Below, piece after piece: positions 1 through 6,902 of a DNA stretch of 10,958 nt. This stretch comes from Acidimicrobiales bacterium (GTDB taxonomy: Bacteria; Actinomycetota; Acidimicrobiia; Acidimicrobiales; RAAP-2). Every line of letters starts with the position of its first letter. Within the stretch, counting starts at the first letter, position 1. The position numbers and the translations under genes were made by a program. The stretch covers positions 1 to 10,958 of the forward strand of contig JADGOD010000212.1 of the NCBI GenBank assembly GCA_017883125.1. The letters are read 5' to 3'. The notes beneath the pieces are model-generated. The model worked only from the letters and a program-made list of their open reading frames with translations. It was not told the DNA's origin and did no database searches.

Positions 1-1
1 G

Positions 2-160
2 AGGTCTCAAGCCGAAACCGCCAATAGGCGTCGTCGGGCAGCGGTAGGAAGGGGCGACGGCGCCACCACCCTTGTGGTGCGAGTGCAGCGACCGCCTGAA
101 GCGCTCGTGGTATTCGCCACGGTCTCCGCAGCACTGCGGGAACCGTTCCCCGCTCCATGA
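2..160 (+). CDS. C-terminal fragment of an unidentified protein (cut by window edge)
   Basis: One + strand frame is open from the window edge to a TGA at 158-160, giving 52 residues. Its last two thirds read like real protein (GATTLVVRVQRPPEALVVF), with many G/C third positions, and the stop lies 6 nt from the stop of the convergent ROK kinase gene, a spacing like the other tail-to-tail pairs here. I do not recognise the family: the visible part has no cysteines, no clear membrane segment and no known motif. The opposite strand is also open here, but that frame shows no start context and no protein-like composition. The call rests on reading frame and layout alone and could be wrong. Confidence 0.4.
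   Translation, partial: RSQAETANRRRRAAVGRGDGATTLVVRVQRPPEALVVFATVSAALREPFPAP
126..150. terminator. Overlapping inverted repeats between convergent genes
   Basis: CCGCAG (126-131) and CTGCGG (134-139) form a tight hairpin. It overlaps a perfect odd palindrome, GGGAACCGTTCCC (138-150). Both sit just past the 3' end of the minus-strand ROK gene and in the last codons of the + strand partial gene. Neither is followed by a T run, so a classical intrinsic terminator is uncertain. The 13-bp palindrome could instead be a protein-binding site. Confidence 0.3.
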
Positions 161-166
161 AGCGAC

Positions 167-1051
167 TCATGAGACCGGCACCCGGTCTCGCTGGGCGAGC
201 AACCCAACTGCAGCGGCACCGATCAGCGGTCCCGCATCACCCAGCCCCGCCGGAACGATCTTGGCTCCTTCCGTGAAGGACAGTCCAGTCTCTCGTTCCA
301 GCCCCGCCTGGGCTGCACGGAAGAAGGGCTCGCCGAACCCCAGCGCCACCGAGCCGGCAACGACACAGAGATCGAGATCCAGCAGGGTCACCACCGAGGC
401 CACGGCGTGGCCGACGAGCTCCCCGGCCCGCGTGACCGTTGCGGGGGGCGCCTCTCGAGCAGGACGCCCGGTCATGGCCGCGATCGCCGTTCCCGAGGCC
501 TCGGCCTCGAGACACCCCCTCACGCCACAGGCACACCGTCGACCGTTGGGAACGACCACGAGGTGGCCGATGTGGCCAGCGTTTCCGAGACGACCGTCGA
601 GCAGTCGACCGTTGAGGACGATGCCACCACCGATGCCGGTCGAGACGACCATGGCCATGAACGACTCGATCTCACGAGCAGCGCCTCGCCACCCTTCCCC
701 CAGGGCGAGGGCCTTGCCGTCATTGTCGACGAAGACCGGCAGTCCGAACGACGCTGCCAACCGGCTCGCCAGAGGGAATCTGCGCCACGCGGGGATGTTG
801 AGCGGCGAGACAGCCACCCCTCCAGGGTCCATCGGCCCCCCGCAACCGACGCCGATCAGCTCGGGAGCATGAGGCGCTGCATCGACGACATCTCCGCACA
901 GGGTGGCCAGAGCGGAGTACACGAGATCGGGATCCATGACGTGAGGCGTGGGGACCTGGCGCCGACTCAGTAGGGAGCCATCCTCATCGACGATGCCGAC
1001 AGCGAGCTTCGTGCCACCGATGTCGATGGCGAGGCAGGTTCTCTCGCTCAC
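167..1051 (-). CDS. ROK-family sugar kinase (glucokinase / N-acylmannosamine kinase type)
   Basis: A cytoplasmic kinase expected to phosphorylate a hexose or amino sugar with ATP; the exact sugar cannot be read from the sequence. With the GTG start at 1051 the protein has 294 residues, normal for single-domain ROK kinases. The N-terminal phosphate-binding motif DIGGTK is at residues 10-15 and the catalytic Asp is in VDNDGKA (about D111). A glycine-rich GIGGGIVLNG motif follows near 139. The ROK zinc signature AGHIGH...CACGVRGCLE spans about 159-182, with the His and three Cys ligands present. AGHxGH in place of the commoner GExGH is also seen in NanK-type kinases. There is no N-terminal helix-turn-helix, so it is an enzyme and not a ROK repressor. 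The GTG is preferred over an upstream in-frame ATG (1150) because GGAG stands 7-8 nt before it and the extension would overlap the DUF3040 gene. It lies 19 nt after that gene, probably in one transcript. Confidence 0.88.
   Translation of the reverse strand: MSERTCLAIDIGGTKLAVGIVDEDGSLLSRRQVPTPHVMDPDLVYSALATLCGDVVDAAPHAPELIGVGCGGPMDPGGVAVSPLNIPAWRRFPLASRLAASFGLPVFVDNDGKALALGEGWRGAAREIESFMAMVVSTGIGGGIVLNGRLLDGRLGNAGHIGHLVVVPNGRRCACGVRGCLEAEASGTAIAAMTGRPAREAPPATVTRAGELVGHAVASVVTLLDLDLCVVAGSVALGFGEPFFRAAQAGLERETGLSFTEGAKIVPAGLGDAGPLIGAAAVGLLAQRDRVPVS
171..189 (-). terminator. Hairpin in the last codons of the ROK gene
   Basis: GAGACCGG (171-178) pairs perfectly with CCGGTCTC (182-189) around a 3-nt loop, within the 3' end of the kinase gene and just before its stop. 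It may contribute to transcription termination or protect the mRNA 3' end. It lacks a U-tract and may be only a codon-driven coincidence. Its GAGACC core recurs in the hairpin at 7418-7445. Confidence 0.25.
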
Positions 1052-1070
1052 CGATTCTCCGCCCGGCGAA

Positions 1071-1469
1071 TCAGTCTTCGCGCCGGTGGAACCGGCTTCG
1101 GATCCAGTCGCGGGCTTCGTGCACTGCGCTCTCGATCCCCCCCGACGCACCTGATCGCTCCTCTTCGTGGAGCGAGCGGGTCACGTCGTGCCATCCGGCC
1201 TTCCCCATCCGACGAAGGTTCCGCTCGAAGACGACGGCCGAGACGAACATGATCGCCACCCCGAGCAGGCCGTAGAGCACCGACACCGGGTAGAGCGCCA
1301 CAAGGACGATCAGACCAACCACGAAGAAGGCAGCGGCCCACTTGCACTGACGCCCAGCGTGTCGATACACCGACTCGTTGGCCACCCGATGGGCGAAGTT
1401 GGGGTCCTGCTTGCTGAGAGACTCTTCGAGCTCAGCCAGAATTCGCTGTTCATGTTCTGACAGCGGCAC
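1071..1469 (-). CDS. DUF3040 family small membrane protein
   Basis: A 132-residue protein starting at GTG 1469. The start PLSEHEQRILAELEESLSKQDPNFA is the hallmark of the actinobacterial DUF3040 family, whose function is unknown. Two adjacent membrane helices follow at about 44-62 and 64-82, joined by a short turn (YPVS), then a charged cytoplasmic tail of about 50 residues. The start is fixed by the family N-terminus and by GGGGAGG about 8 nt upstream. A longer in-frame extension upstream (to 1685) is low-complexity, lacks a start context and runs across the divergent promoter region, so I discarded it. The gene is first in a pair with the ROK kinase 19 nt downstream; no functional link is known. 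Confidence 0.85.
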   Translation of the reverse strand: MPLSEHEQRILAELEESLSKQDPNFAHRVANESVYRHAGRQCKWAAAFFVVGLIVLVALYPVSVLYGLLGVAIMFVSAVVFERNLRRMGKAGWHDVTRSLHEEERSGASGGIESAVHEARDWIRSRFHRRED

Positions 1470-1502
1470 TGTGTGGTCCTCCCCTCCCCTTCTCGACGGT
1501 CT

Positions 1503-1549
1503 AGTGGATCTAGAGCACTCCTTAGAGGTGATACTACGACTCCGAGCAA
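1503..1549 (-). promoter_or_regulatory. Possible promoter and dyad for the DUF3040-ROK pair
   Basis: On the minus strand TTGCTC (1549-1544) and TCTAAG (1526-1521) are separated by 17 nt, an acceptable -35/-10 pair though each is a weak match. Around the expected transcription start lies an imperfect dyad, AGTG...CACT (1503-1519), centred on a TCTAGA palindrome (1509-1514). This would leave a leader of about 45-50 nt containing the AGGGGAGG ribosome site. This is a pattern match only. Confidence 0.28.
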
Positions 1550-1622
1550 CCTCTGGCCACGCGGCTGGGGTCCGTCTTCGTTGAGCCCCCCGGGAAGCCT
1601 CTCTCTCTCCGGGAACCGCTAA

Positions 1623-1644
1623 GGCGGTACAAGGGGGGCGGTAT
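1623..1644 (+). repeat. Short direct repeat GGCGGTA upstream of the 451-residue protein
   Basis: GGCGGTAC (1623-1630) and GGCGGTAT (1637-1644) are repeated with a 14-nt period, about 35-55 nt before the ATG at 1678. They could be half-sites for a regulator or chance repeats in GC-rich DNA. The ribosome site for the gene is GGGGGGA at 1664-1670. Confidence 0.2.
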
Positions 1645-1677
1645 CGTGACGCAGAAGACGAACGGGGGGACATCGAG

Positions 1678-3033
1678 ATGACCAACGAACTCCAGGTTGA
1701 CCCAACGGCTTCCGTCCCTCCGACGTCAGAGGTTGCTGTCGCAACGCCCCGTCACAGCGTCCGGCGCGTGGTGACCTGGGTCCTCGTCGTCCTCTTTGCT
1801 CTCCTGACGCCTATCACGCTCATGTCGGCGTGGGCCGTCAAGACCGTGACCAACACCGACCGCTACGTCGCCACGCTCCAGCCCCTCGTCGACGACCCTG
1901 TCATCACGAACTTCGTCGCCAACAAGGCGACCACCGCGCTCTTCGACCAGCTCAACGTGCAGGAGAAGGTCGCCAACCTCCTCCCGGGCGCAGGTGACGC
2001 CCTCGCCGCTCCCCTGACCGCCCAGCTCGAGAGCTACACCGAGGTCCAGATGCGCAAGGTGGTCAGCTCGCAGTGGTTCTCCGACTTCTGGCGCAGCCAG
2101 AACCGCTACATGCAGGCGACGGCCCTCGCCCTCCTGACCGGGAAGACCCCGGCGCAGGGCTCGACCGCTCGCAAGGTCGTCGTCGGCTTGAGCCCGGTGC
2201 TCATCCAGGCGATCGACGAGCTTGACAAGAGAGGCGTCACCGTCTTCAACCCGATCAAGCAGCAGCTCCAAGCCAACCGCGAACTCTCCCTTCAGCTGTT
2301 CTCCAACAAGCAGGTCCAGAAGGCCCAGGGGATCTTCAACATGGCGGTCAACCTCCGCCTCGCCCTGCTCATCGGGACGCCCCTGATCGGCCTGCTGGCC
2401 ATCCTCATCGCCGTTAAGCGCCGCCGTGCTGCGCTACGGGTGGTGCTCGGTGGGATCATCGGCTGCCTCGTGCTGGTGGTCGGGCTTGCGATCGGTCGCT
2501 GGGAGTTCATGAATGCCGTTCCCCCGAATGCCCAGCTGTTCGCCGAGCACGTCCTCGATGCCCTGATGCACTACCTGCGCCAGTCGATGTACTGGACCCT
2601 CGGCATCCTGACCGTGGCGGCCGCCATCCTGTGGTTCTTCGGCGACTCGACATGGGCCGTCACCTCCCGGAGGCTCGTCCGCGGCGGCGGCCATCAGCTC
2701 GTGGCCAAGACCGGAGAGATCGCACAGAGCGAGAAGACCGCTAAGGCCCTGGCCAAGGCCAACTCCGTCCTGGAGGCGTCGAACAGCTTCGTGCGCCGCA
2801 ACCTCAAGGCCATGCGCTGGGTCGGCGTTGGCGTCGCCGCGATCTTCCTGCTCGGTGACCGGACCCCTTCCTCGATCCTGTGGACGCTCATCCTCCTCGG
2901 TCTCTACCAGGTGGTGATCTCCATACCATGGACGAGGAAGCCCGCGGCCCTCAACGCATCGCCCGACGAGGATGCCGACGAGCCCCACGGCTCAGGTGGA
3001 GCAGCCCCCACCGAATCGGCGACGACTGCGTGA
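1678..3033 (+). CDS. Actinobacterial multi-pass integral membrane protein (NTDRYV type), unknown function
   Basis: A 451-residue protein with a purine-rich ribosome site (GGGGGGA, 7 nt before the ATG). A 30-residue polar N-terminus is followed by a membrane helix (about 31-53). Then comes TVTNTDRYVATLQPLVDDPVI, a signature I associate with a widespread family of uncharacterised actinobacterial membrane proteins. Residues 60-225 form a soluble, probably extracytoplasmic region of amphipathic helices. Helices then follow at about 226-246, 254-274 and 304-322, and a last pair near 380-394 and 398-416. A basic, helical cytoplasmic segment (325-378) separates the middle and last helices. The tail after 420 is acidic and Ser/Pro/Ala-rich. 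No catalytic motif is visible. It is divergent from the DUF3040-ROK pair and convergent with the LapA-like gene. Confidence 0.85.
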   Translation: MTNELQVDPTASVPPTSEVAVATPRHSVRRVVTWVLVVLFALLTPITLMSAWAVKTVTNTDRYVATLQPLVDDPVITNFVANKATTALFDQLNVQEKVANLLPGAGDALAAPLTAQLESYTEVQMRKVVSSQWFSDFWRSQNRYMQATALALLTGKTPAQGSTARKVVVGLSPVLIQAIDELDKRGVTVFNPIKQQLQANRELSLQLFSNKQVQKAQGIFNMAVNLRLALLIGTPLIGLLAILIAVKRRRAALRVVLGGIIGCLVLVVGLAIGRWEFMNAVPPNAQLFAEHVLDALMHYLRQSMYWTLGILTVAAAILWFFGDSTWAVTSRRLVRGGGHQLVAKTGEIAQSEKTAKALAKANSVLEASNSFVRRNLKAMRWVGVGVAAIFLLGDRTPSSILWTLILLGLYQVVISIPWTRKPAALNASPDEDADEPHGSGGAAPTESATTA

Positions 3034-3047
3034 GCTGAGCGCTCAGC
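3034..3047. terminator. Perfect 14-bp palindrome between convergent stop codons
   Basis: GCTGAGCGCTCAGC begins directly after the TGA of the 451-residue protein gene (3031-3033) and overlaps the TGA of the convergent LapA-like gene (3045-3043 on the minus strand). As RNA it could fold into a 5-bp stem with a 4-nt loop on either transcript. No U-tract follows. It could serve as a compact two-way terminator or be a by-product of overlapping signals. Confidence 0.3.
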
Positions 3048-3285
3048 GCGGGGAGCGACGGCGAGAGCGCGCCACAAGCAGCGCGATCACCGCCCCGAGC
3101 GCAGCAGAGATCAGGATCACGGTGATGAGCGATGCATGGCCGCTGAACACCCAGAAGTGGATCGGGACCTTCTGCGCATTCCCGAAGACGAACCACATCA
3201 AGAGCACGACGGCCAAGGTGATCAGGACCATGCGAGCATCCCTGCTCCGGTCTCGAGGTGACTTCGTTCCAGACGCCTGCGACAT
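3043..3285 (-). CDS. Small LapA-like (DUF1049) membrane protein
   Basis: An 80-residue protein from ATG 3285, with AGGGGAG about 5 nt upstream. A basic N-terminus (about 18 residues) is followed by helix 1 (17-35), then FGNAQKVPIHFWVFSG, the conserved F/N/x/VxIxFW loop of the LapA/DUF1049 domain. Helix 2 (53-73) and an Arg-rich end (VARSRRRSPR) complete it. In proteobacteria LapA is linked to lipopolysaccharide assembly; a high-GC actinobacterium is unlikely to use it that way, so only membrane localisation is inferred. Its stop is 9 nt from that of the convergent membrane protein gene. The open frame extending upstream to 3474 lacks a start signal and is not included. Confidence 0.82.
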   Translation of the reverse strand: MSQASGTKSPRDRSRDARMVLITLAVVLLMWFVFGNAQKVPIHFWVFSGHASLITVILISAALGAVIALLVARSRRRSPR

Positions 3286-3442
3286 ACCACTCCCCTTTGG
3301 TCGCCACCATCGTGCCAAATCTCCGAGCTGGTCGGGCGGACCATCTGCTCGCCGACCCCGTACCGGGATGAGCGACCGAGCGAGGGCGACGGGTGCCGCT
3401 CTCACGCACGACGCCGTGCCCCGGCTCTCTGCCCGAGCGTCC

Positions 3443-3787
3443 TCAGTCCAGAGGGAGCGATGGCGTGGCCGCACGCAGCAGCCGGTCGTCGTCGGCCATC
3501 ACCACTGCGGCGAGTCGCCGGAAGAGGAGCCAGCAGGCCTGGGGAGCGAGCTCGATCCGCGCCCGGATCGCCAGGTTCGCGTACACCGCGGCGCGGTCCT
3601 CAGATCCGATGATCCGTTCGGGAGCAAGCTCGACCTCTTCGAGGCTCGATCGATCTTCAGGAGTCGAGACGATGGTCCCGTCAAGCGCTGCAAGGAACGT
3701 TCCCAGCATGAGGGCGATGAAGATGATGGTGACCCGTCGCTTGGGGAGATCAATCGGCAGCATGCCGACCGCGATCGCCCCGTTCAC
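3443..3787 (-). pseudogene. Internally deleted DHA2/EmrB-type MFS drug exporter remnant
   Basis: A 114-residue frame from GTG 3787, with a good ribosome site (AAGAGG, 7-8 nt upstream). Residues 18-42 (VTIIFIALMLGTFLAALDGTIVST) are an almost textbook first helix of EmrB/QacA-type 14-helix exporters, including the Asp of motif D1 (D36). Where ALPTI and 13 more helices should follow, the frame jumps to a soluble segment (SSLEEVELAPERI...IELAPQACWLLFRRLA, about 48-92). I recall that segment as resembling the cytoplasmic C-terminal extension of many actinobacterial members of the same family. Around 400 residues are thus missing while the reading frame is kept. It cannot work as a transporter. Either it is a decaying gene, or a small membrane-anchored form of the tail domain is still made. 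The link of the tail to the MFS family rests on memory, not on a search. Confidence 0.62.
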
Positions 3788-3873
3788 CGTGTGACCTCTT
3801 CCCGTGACGTCTCGAGGACCATCGTGGGCCCTCCACCGGTCACGACGCTCGGCGGGGGTTCAGACACTGCCGG

Positions 3874-3904
3874 AGTTTACGATGGATTCCCTTTCGATGA
3901 CCAA
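3874..3904 (-). promoter_or_regulatory. Possible promoter of the MFS remnant
   Basis: On the minus strand TTGGTC (3904-3899) and TAAACT (3879-3874, a full TANNNT -10) are 19 nt apart, slightly long. The -10 lies about 87 nt upstream of the GTG of the remnant, so the deleted gene may still be transcribed. The same 155-bp region must also hold the nhaA promoter on the + strand, which I could not place. Confidence 0.28.
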
Positions 3905-3942
3905 GTGTCGGGTGGCACCGCGAGCGGAAATGGGAGACGCTC

Positions 3943-5187
3943 TTGGAGATGAAGAGGCCCAGACCACCCGCTGCCGAGAGCTGGCAGGGCGGACCCGTCA
4001 GGGGCTTCGTGGCCACGTTGCTCGCCGAGGAGGCTGCCGGAGGTGCGCTCCTGGGTGCCGCTCTGATTGCGGCCGTGCTCTGGGCCTCGCTCTCTCCCGG
4101 GTCTTATCACCGGTTCGTCTCGGCGCAGGTCCACATCCCGTCGATCCCGCTCTCCGTGGTGAACGACGTCGGTACGCTCGTGGCCAATCTGGTCATGGTG
4201 GTCTTCTTCGCGGCCATCGGCCTTGAGATCGGTCGAGAGCGATCTGTCGGCTCCCTCTCCGAACCAGCGACGGCTGGGCTTCCGGTGGCCGCCGCACTTG
4301 GCGGCATGGCCGCCGCAGCGCTCGTCTATCTGGCGATAGCCCTCGGCTCCGGGGGTCACGGCGTGGCTGGCGGTTGGGGAATCCCGATGGCCACCGACGT
4401 CGCCTTCACCCTCGGTGCCCTGAGTCTGCTCGGGCGCCGAGTGTCGACTCATCTTCGCGTCTTCCTCCTGACCCTGGCCGTCGCCGATGACGTGGCGTCG
4501 GTCATCGTGCTGGCCCTCGTCGGCCACCAGGGCTCCTCGCTCCCCCTCGGTCAGCGACTCGCGTGCGCCGGGGTGGCCCTGGGGGTGGTCGGTGGCGCCT
4601 TGGCTGTGCGGCGCCGATATCGCGGCGTTGCGCTGTGGATCGCGTTGACGGGGGTCCTCTGGTGGCTCTTGTGCCAGCTTCACCTGGAGCCCACATTGGC
4701 CGGGGTGATCATCGGCGTGCTCGTGCTCTCCGGCGCCGATCCGACGAGCCCAGGGCTTCGACTCGAGCGACGGGTCGCCCCGCTCTCGGCATTCGTCGTC
4801 CTGCCCCTCTTCGCCCTCACCGCCGGCGGCGTCGACCTCGTGGCTCGTCCCTGGAGCGGCAACGGCGGTGTCATCATCGCCCTCCTCGGTGCCCGCGTCA
4901 TCGGCAAGGCTGTCGGAATCGTCGGAGTCAGCGCCCTCGTCGTGCGGCTGGGGTTCGGCCGCCTGCCTCCCGACACCTCATGGCGCCAGATGATCGGTGC
5001 CGGGGTTCTCTGCGGGATCGGGTTCACGGTCCCCCTCCTCTTCGCCGCGCAACAGTTCTCCGGGCAGCCAGGGCGACTTGCAGCCACCAAGGTGGCCCTG
5101 TTGGCGGCGTCGATGCTCTGCTCGGCCGTTGGTCTCGTGATCCTGATGGCATTCCGACCACGCGGAGAGACCAGAGATAGCGTCTGA
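3943..5187 (+). CDS. nhaA: Na+/H+ antiporter NhaA
   Basis: An integral membrane antiporter that exports Na+ (or Li+) in exchange for protons, for pH and sodium homeostasis. The 414 residues match the usual bacterial size and give about 12 helices. Key residues are present: the Asp of ATDVAF (D152), the adjacent ion-binding pair in ADDVASVIVL (D182-D183, equal to E. coli D163/D164), and the Lys of GKAVGI (K322, equal to K300). FFAAIGLEIGRE (about 88-99), WGIPMATDVAFTLGAL and CGIGFT near 357-362 are also family signatures. The start is best taken as TTG 3943 because GGGAG (3932-3936) is 6 nt before it; the ATG two codons on (3949) would be 12 nt away. The nitronate monooxygenase gene follows after 22 nt, probably on the same transcript. 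The gene faces away from the MFS remnant. Confidence 0.95.
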   Translation: MEMKRPRPPAAESWQGGPVRGFVATLLAEEAAGGALLGAALIAAVLWASLSPGSYHRFVSAQVHIPSIPLSVVNDVGTLVANLVMVVFFAAIGLEIGRERSVGSLSEPATAGLPVAAALGGMAAAALVYLAIALGSGGHGVAGGWGIPMATDVAFTLGALSLLGRRVSTHLRVFLLTLAVADDVASVIVLALVGHQGSSLPLGQRLACAGVALGVVGGALAVRRRYRGVALWIALTGVLWWLLCQLHLEPTLAGVIIGVLVLSGADPTSPGLRLERRVAPLSAFVVLPLFALTAGGVDLVARPWSGNGGVIIALLGARVIGKAVGIVGVSALVVRLGFGRLPPDTSWRQMIGAGVLCGIGFTVPLLFAAQQFSGQPGRLAATKVALLAASMLCSAVGLVILMAFRPRGETRDSV

Positions 5188-5209
5188 CTCGAACAGATGA
5201 GGGGGGCAC

Positions 5210-6175
5210 ATGAAGACCCGATTGACGGAGCTCCTAGGCGTCGAGCATCCGGTGATGCTCGCTGGAATGGGTGGCGTCTCCTACGCCGCACTCACGGCGG
5301 CGGTCTCGGCGGCGGGGGGATTCGGATGCCTCGGCGCGTCGGCCATGAGCCCCGAGCAGCTCGTCGAGGAGATGTCTCTCGTCCGCGCTACCACCACCCA
5401 GCCCTTTGGCGTCGATCTCCTCACCGCCCTGACGGGAACTCTGGACCATTCGGTTGACCTCCTCATCGAAGGCGGCGCGACGCTCTTCGTCGCCGGACTC
5501 GGCGTACCGGGCAGCGTCGTCGAGCGGTGCCACGCCTCTGGGGTTCTCGTTGCCAACATGTGCGGGAAGGTCGAACACGCCGTCCGTGCTGTCGATGCCG
5601 GATGTGATCTCGTCATCGCCCAGGGGACCGAAGCCGGTGGGCACACCGGACAGATAGCGACGATGCCCCTGGTTCCGATGATCGTCGATGCCGTCGGTTC
5701 CTCGGTACCCGTCGTCGCGGCAGGTGGGATCTTCGACGGCCGAGGCCTCGCCGCCTCTCTGAGCCTCGGAGCCGACGGTGTCTGGGTGGGAACCCGGTTC
5801 ATCGCCACGCCCGAGGCGCGCTCGGTGATCGGGTTCAAGGATCGAATCCTTCAATCAAGCGAGGTCGACACCACGATCAGCAAGGCGTTCTCCGGGAAGA
5901 CGATGCGTGTTCTGAGCAACCAGACCACCGAGTACTTCGCCGCCCACCCCGAGGAGCTCAAGCCCTTCCCTGAGCAACTCGGTGTTGCGTTCGCCAGCCA
6001 GACGTTCCACCTCGGCTGCGATGAGACGACTCCGGGCGTCGACCCGAGCCGTGAGGGTTATCCCGCCGGTCAGGTCGTGGGAGCGATCACCGAGCTCGTC
6101 CCCGCGGCTGACATCGTGGCCCGGTTCATCACAGAGGCAGAGACTGCGCTCGCCCGAGCCTCATCGCTGACCTGA
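5210..6175 (+). CDS. Nitronate monooxygenase (2-nitropropane dioxygenase family), FMN-dependent
   Basis: A cytoplasmic FMN enzyme of the NMO/2-nitropropane dioxygenase TIM-barrel family. Members oxidise alkyl nitronates such as propionate 3-nitronate to aldehyde or keto acid plus nitrite; a few relatives act as enoyl reductases (FabK). The 321 residues match the family length. The N-terminal HPVMLAGMGGVS (13-24) is the first flavin-binding loop and AAGGFGCLGA (35-44) the second. AQGTEAGGHTG (137-147) holds the catalytic-type His (H145). AAGGIFDGRG (170-179) and GADGVWVGTRF (187-197) form the FMN phosphate site. The start is ATG 5210 with an AGGGGGG ribosome site close upstream. It lies 22 nt after nhaA and ends tail-to-tail with msrA. 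No link to sodium transport is known, so co-transcription may be only physical. Confidence 0.9.
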   Translation: MKTRLTELLGVEHPVMLAGMGGVSYAALTAAVSAAGGFGCLGASAMSPEQLVEEMSLVRATTTQPFGVDLLTALTGTLDHSVDLLIEGGATLFVAGLGVPGSVVERCHASGVLVANMCGKVEHAVRAVDAGCDLVIAQGTEAGGHTGQIATMPLVPMIVDAVGSSVPVVAAGGIFDGRGLAASLSLGADGVWVGTRFIATPEARSVIGFKDRILQSSEVDTTISKAFSGKTMRVLSNQTTEYFAAHPEELKPFPEQLGVAFASQTFHLGCDETTPGVDPSREGYPAGQVVGAITELVPAADIVARFITEAETALARASSLT

Positions 6176-6227
6176 CGCACCCTTCTCACCCGAGCAGAGC
6201 GGGCACCACCTCAGCCCCTGCGGCGAG

Positions 6228-6878
6228 TCACGATCCCCGGAAGGGCCCCACCGGGCAGCTCACCCCTGTCCCGCCGAGGCCGCAGTAGCCATTCGGGTTC
6301 TTCGCCAGGTACTGCTGGTGGTAGTCCTCGGCGTAGTAGAACGGCCCGGCGGGGGTGATCTCCGTGGTGATCTGCCCGAAGCCGTGCTGCTCCAGCTCGT
6401 CGCCGAACGCGGATGCCGCCGCCTCGGCCGAGTGCTGCTGCGCCTCGGATGTGGTGAAGAGAGCGGAGCGGTACTGGGTGCCCAAGTCGTTCCCCTGTCG
6501 GAACCCCTGGGTCGGATCGTGGCTCTCGAAGAACATCGAGAGGATCTCGGCGTAGGTGACGACGGCCGGGTCGAAGACGACCATCACCGACTCGGTGTGG
6601 CCGGTCTTCCCAGAGCAGACCTCTTCGTAGGTGGGGTTCGGCGTGAACCCACCCTGATATCCCACGGCCGTCGAGTAGACGCCGTTCATCCGATAGAAGC
6701 AACGCTCAGCTCCCCAGAAGCAGCCCAGAGCAAGGTAGGCGATCTCCAAGCCTGGATCGAACGGCCCGGTCAGAGCGGTCCCCAAGACGACGTGAGTCGA
6801 CGAGACCTCCACCGGAGTCGATCGCCCAGCGAGCGCCTCAGATTCTCCGACCATGACCTGAGCGTTGGAAAACCACAT
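6228..6878 (-). CDS. msrA: Peptide methionine-S-sulfoxide reductase MsrA
   Basis: Reduces methionine-S-sulfoxide in oxidised proteins or free methionine, with electrons from thioredoxin. The 216 residues resemble E. coli-type MsrA, including the N-terminal extension of about 45 residues before the core. The catalytic GCFWGAER motif has its Cys at 53. GYQGG (74-78), EEVCSGKTGHTESVMVVFDP (85-104), FFESHDPTQGFRQGNDLGTQYRS (family core) and YYAEDYHQQYL (181-191) follow. Two resolving-type cysteines, C199 and C208, stand in the Gly-rich C-terminus (NGYCGLGGTGVSC), so a three-Cys relay is expected. The start is ATG 6878 with GGAGG 9 nt upstream. The gene is divergent from the Fur-type regulator with only 77 bp between starts, which suggests control by that protein. 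Confidence 0.95.
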   Translation of the reverse strand: MWFSNAQVMVGESEALAGRSTPVEVSSTHVVLGTALTGPFDPGLEIAYLALGCFWGAERCFYRMNGVYSTAVGYQGGFTPNPTYEEVCSGKTGHTESVMVVFDPAVVTYAEILSMFFESHDPTQGFRQGNDLGTQYRSALFTTSEAQQHSAEAAASAFGDELEQHGFGQITTEITPAGPFYYAEDYHQQYLAKNPNGYCGLGGTGVSCPVGPFRGS

Positions 6879-6902
6879 GTCGATGAACCTCCTCGAACAC
6901 CA

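Noticed and set aside
64..79. CACCAC/GTGGTG hairpin with CCTT loop near the left edge
   Set aside because: It probably lies inside the coding tail at 2-160, where repeated valine and threonine codons explain it; it is not placed as a terminator.
72..973. Two long + strand open frames opposite the ROK kinase gene
   Set aside because: They are antisense to a gene with clear kinase motifs. Their translations are Arg/Pro/Ser-rich low-complexity shadows caused by high GC content.
1588..1613. CCCGG...CCGGG inverted repeat with a pyrimidine-rich loop before the 451-residue gene
   Set aside because: A five-base stem with a 15-nt loop is too weak to call a terminator or riboswitch, and no known riboswitch core is visible.
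1470..1685. N-terminal extension of the DUF3040 gene to an upstream ATG
   Set aside because: The DUF3040 family begins at PLSEHEQ. The extension is Arg/Ser-rich and overlaps the start of the divergent gene.
2972..3952. A 326-residue + strand open frame across the LapA-like gene, the MFS remnant and the nhaA upstream region
   Set aside because: It has no domain-like sequence or ribosome site and would overlap three better-supported features.
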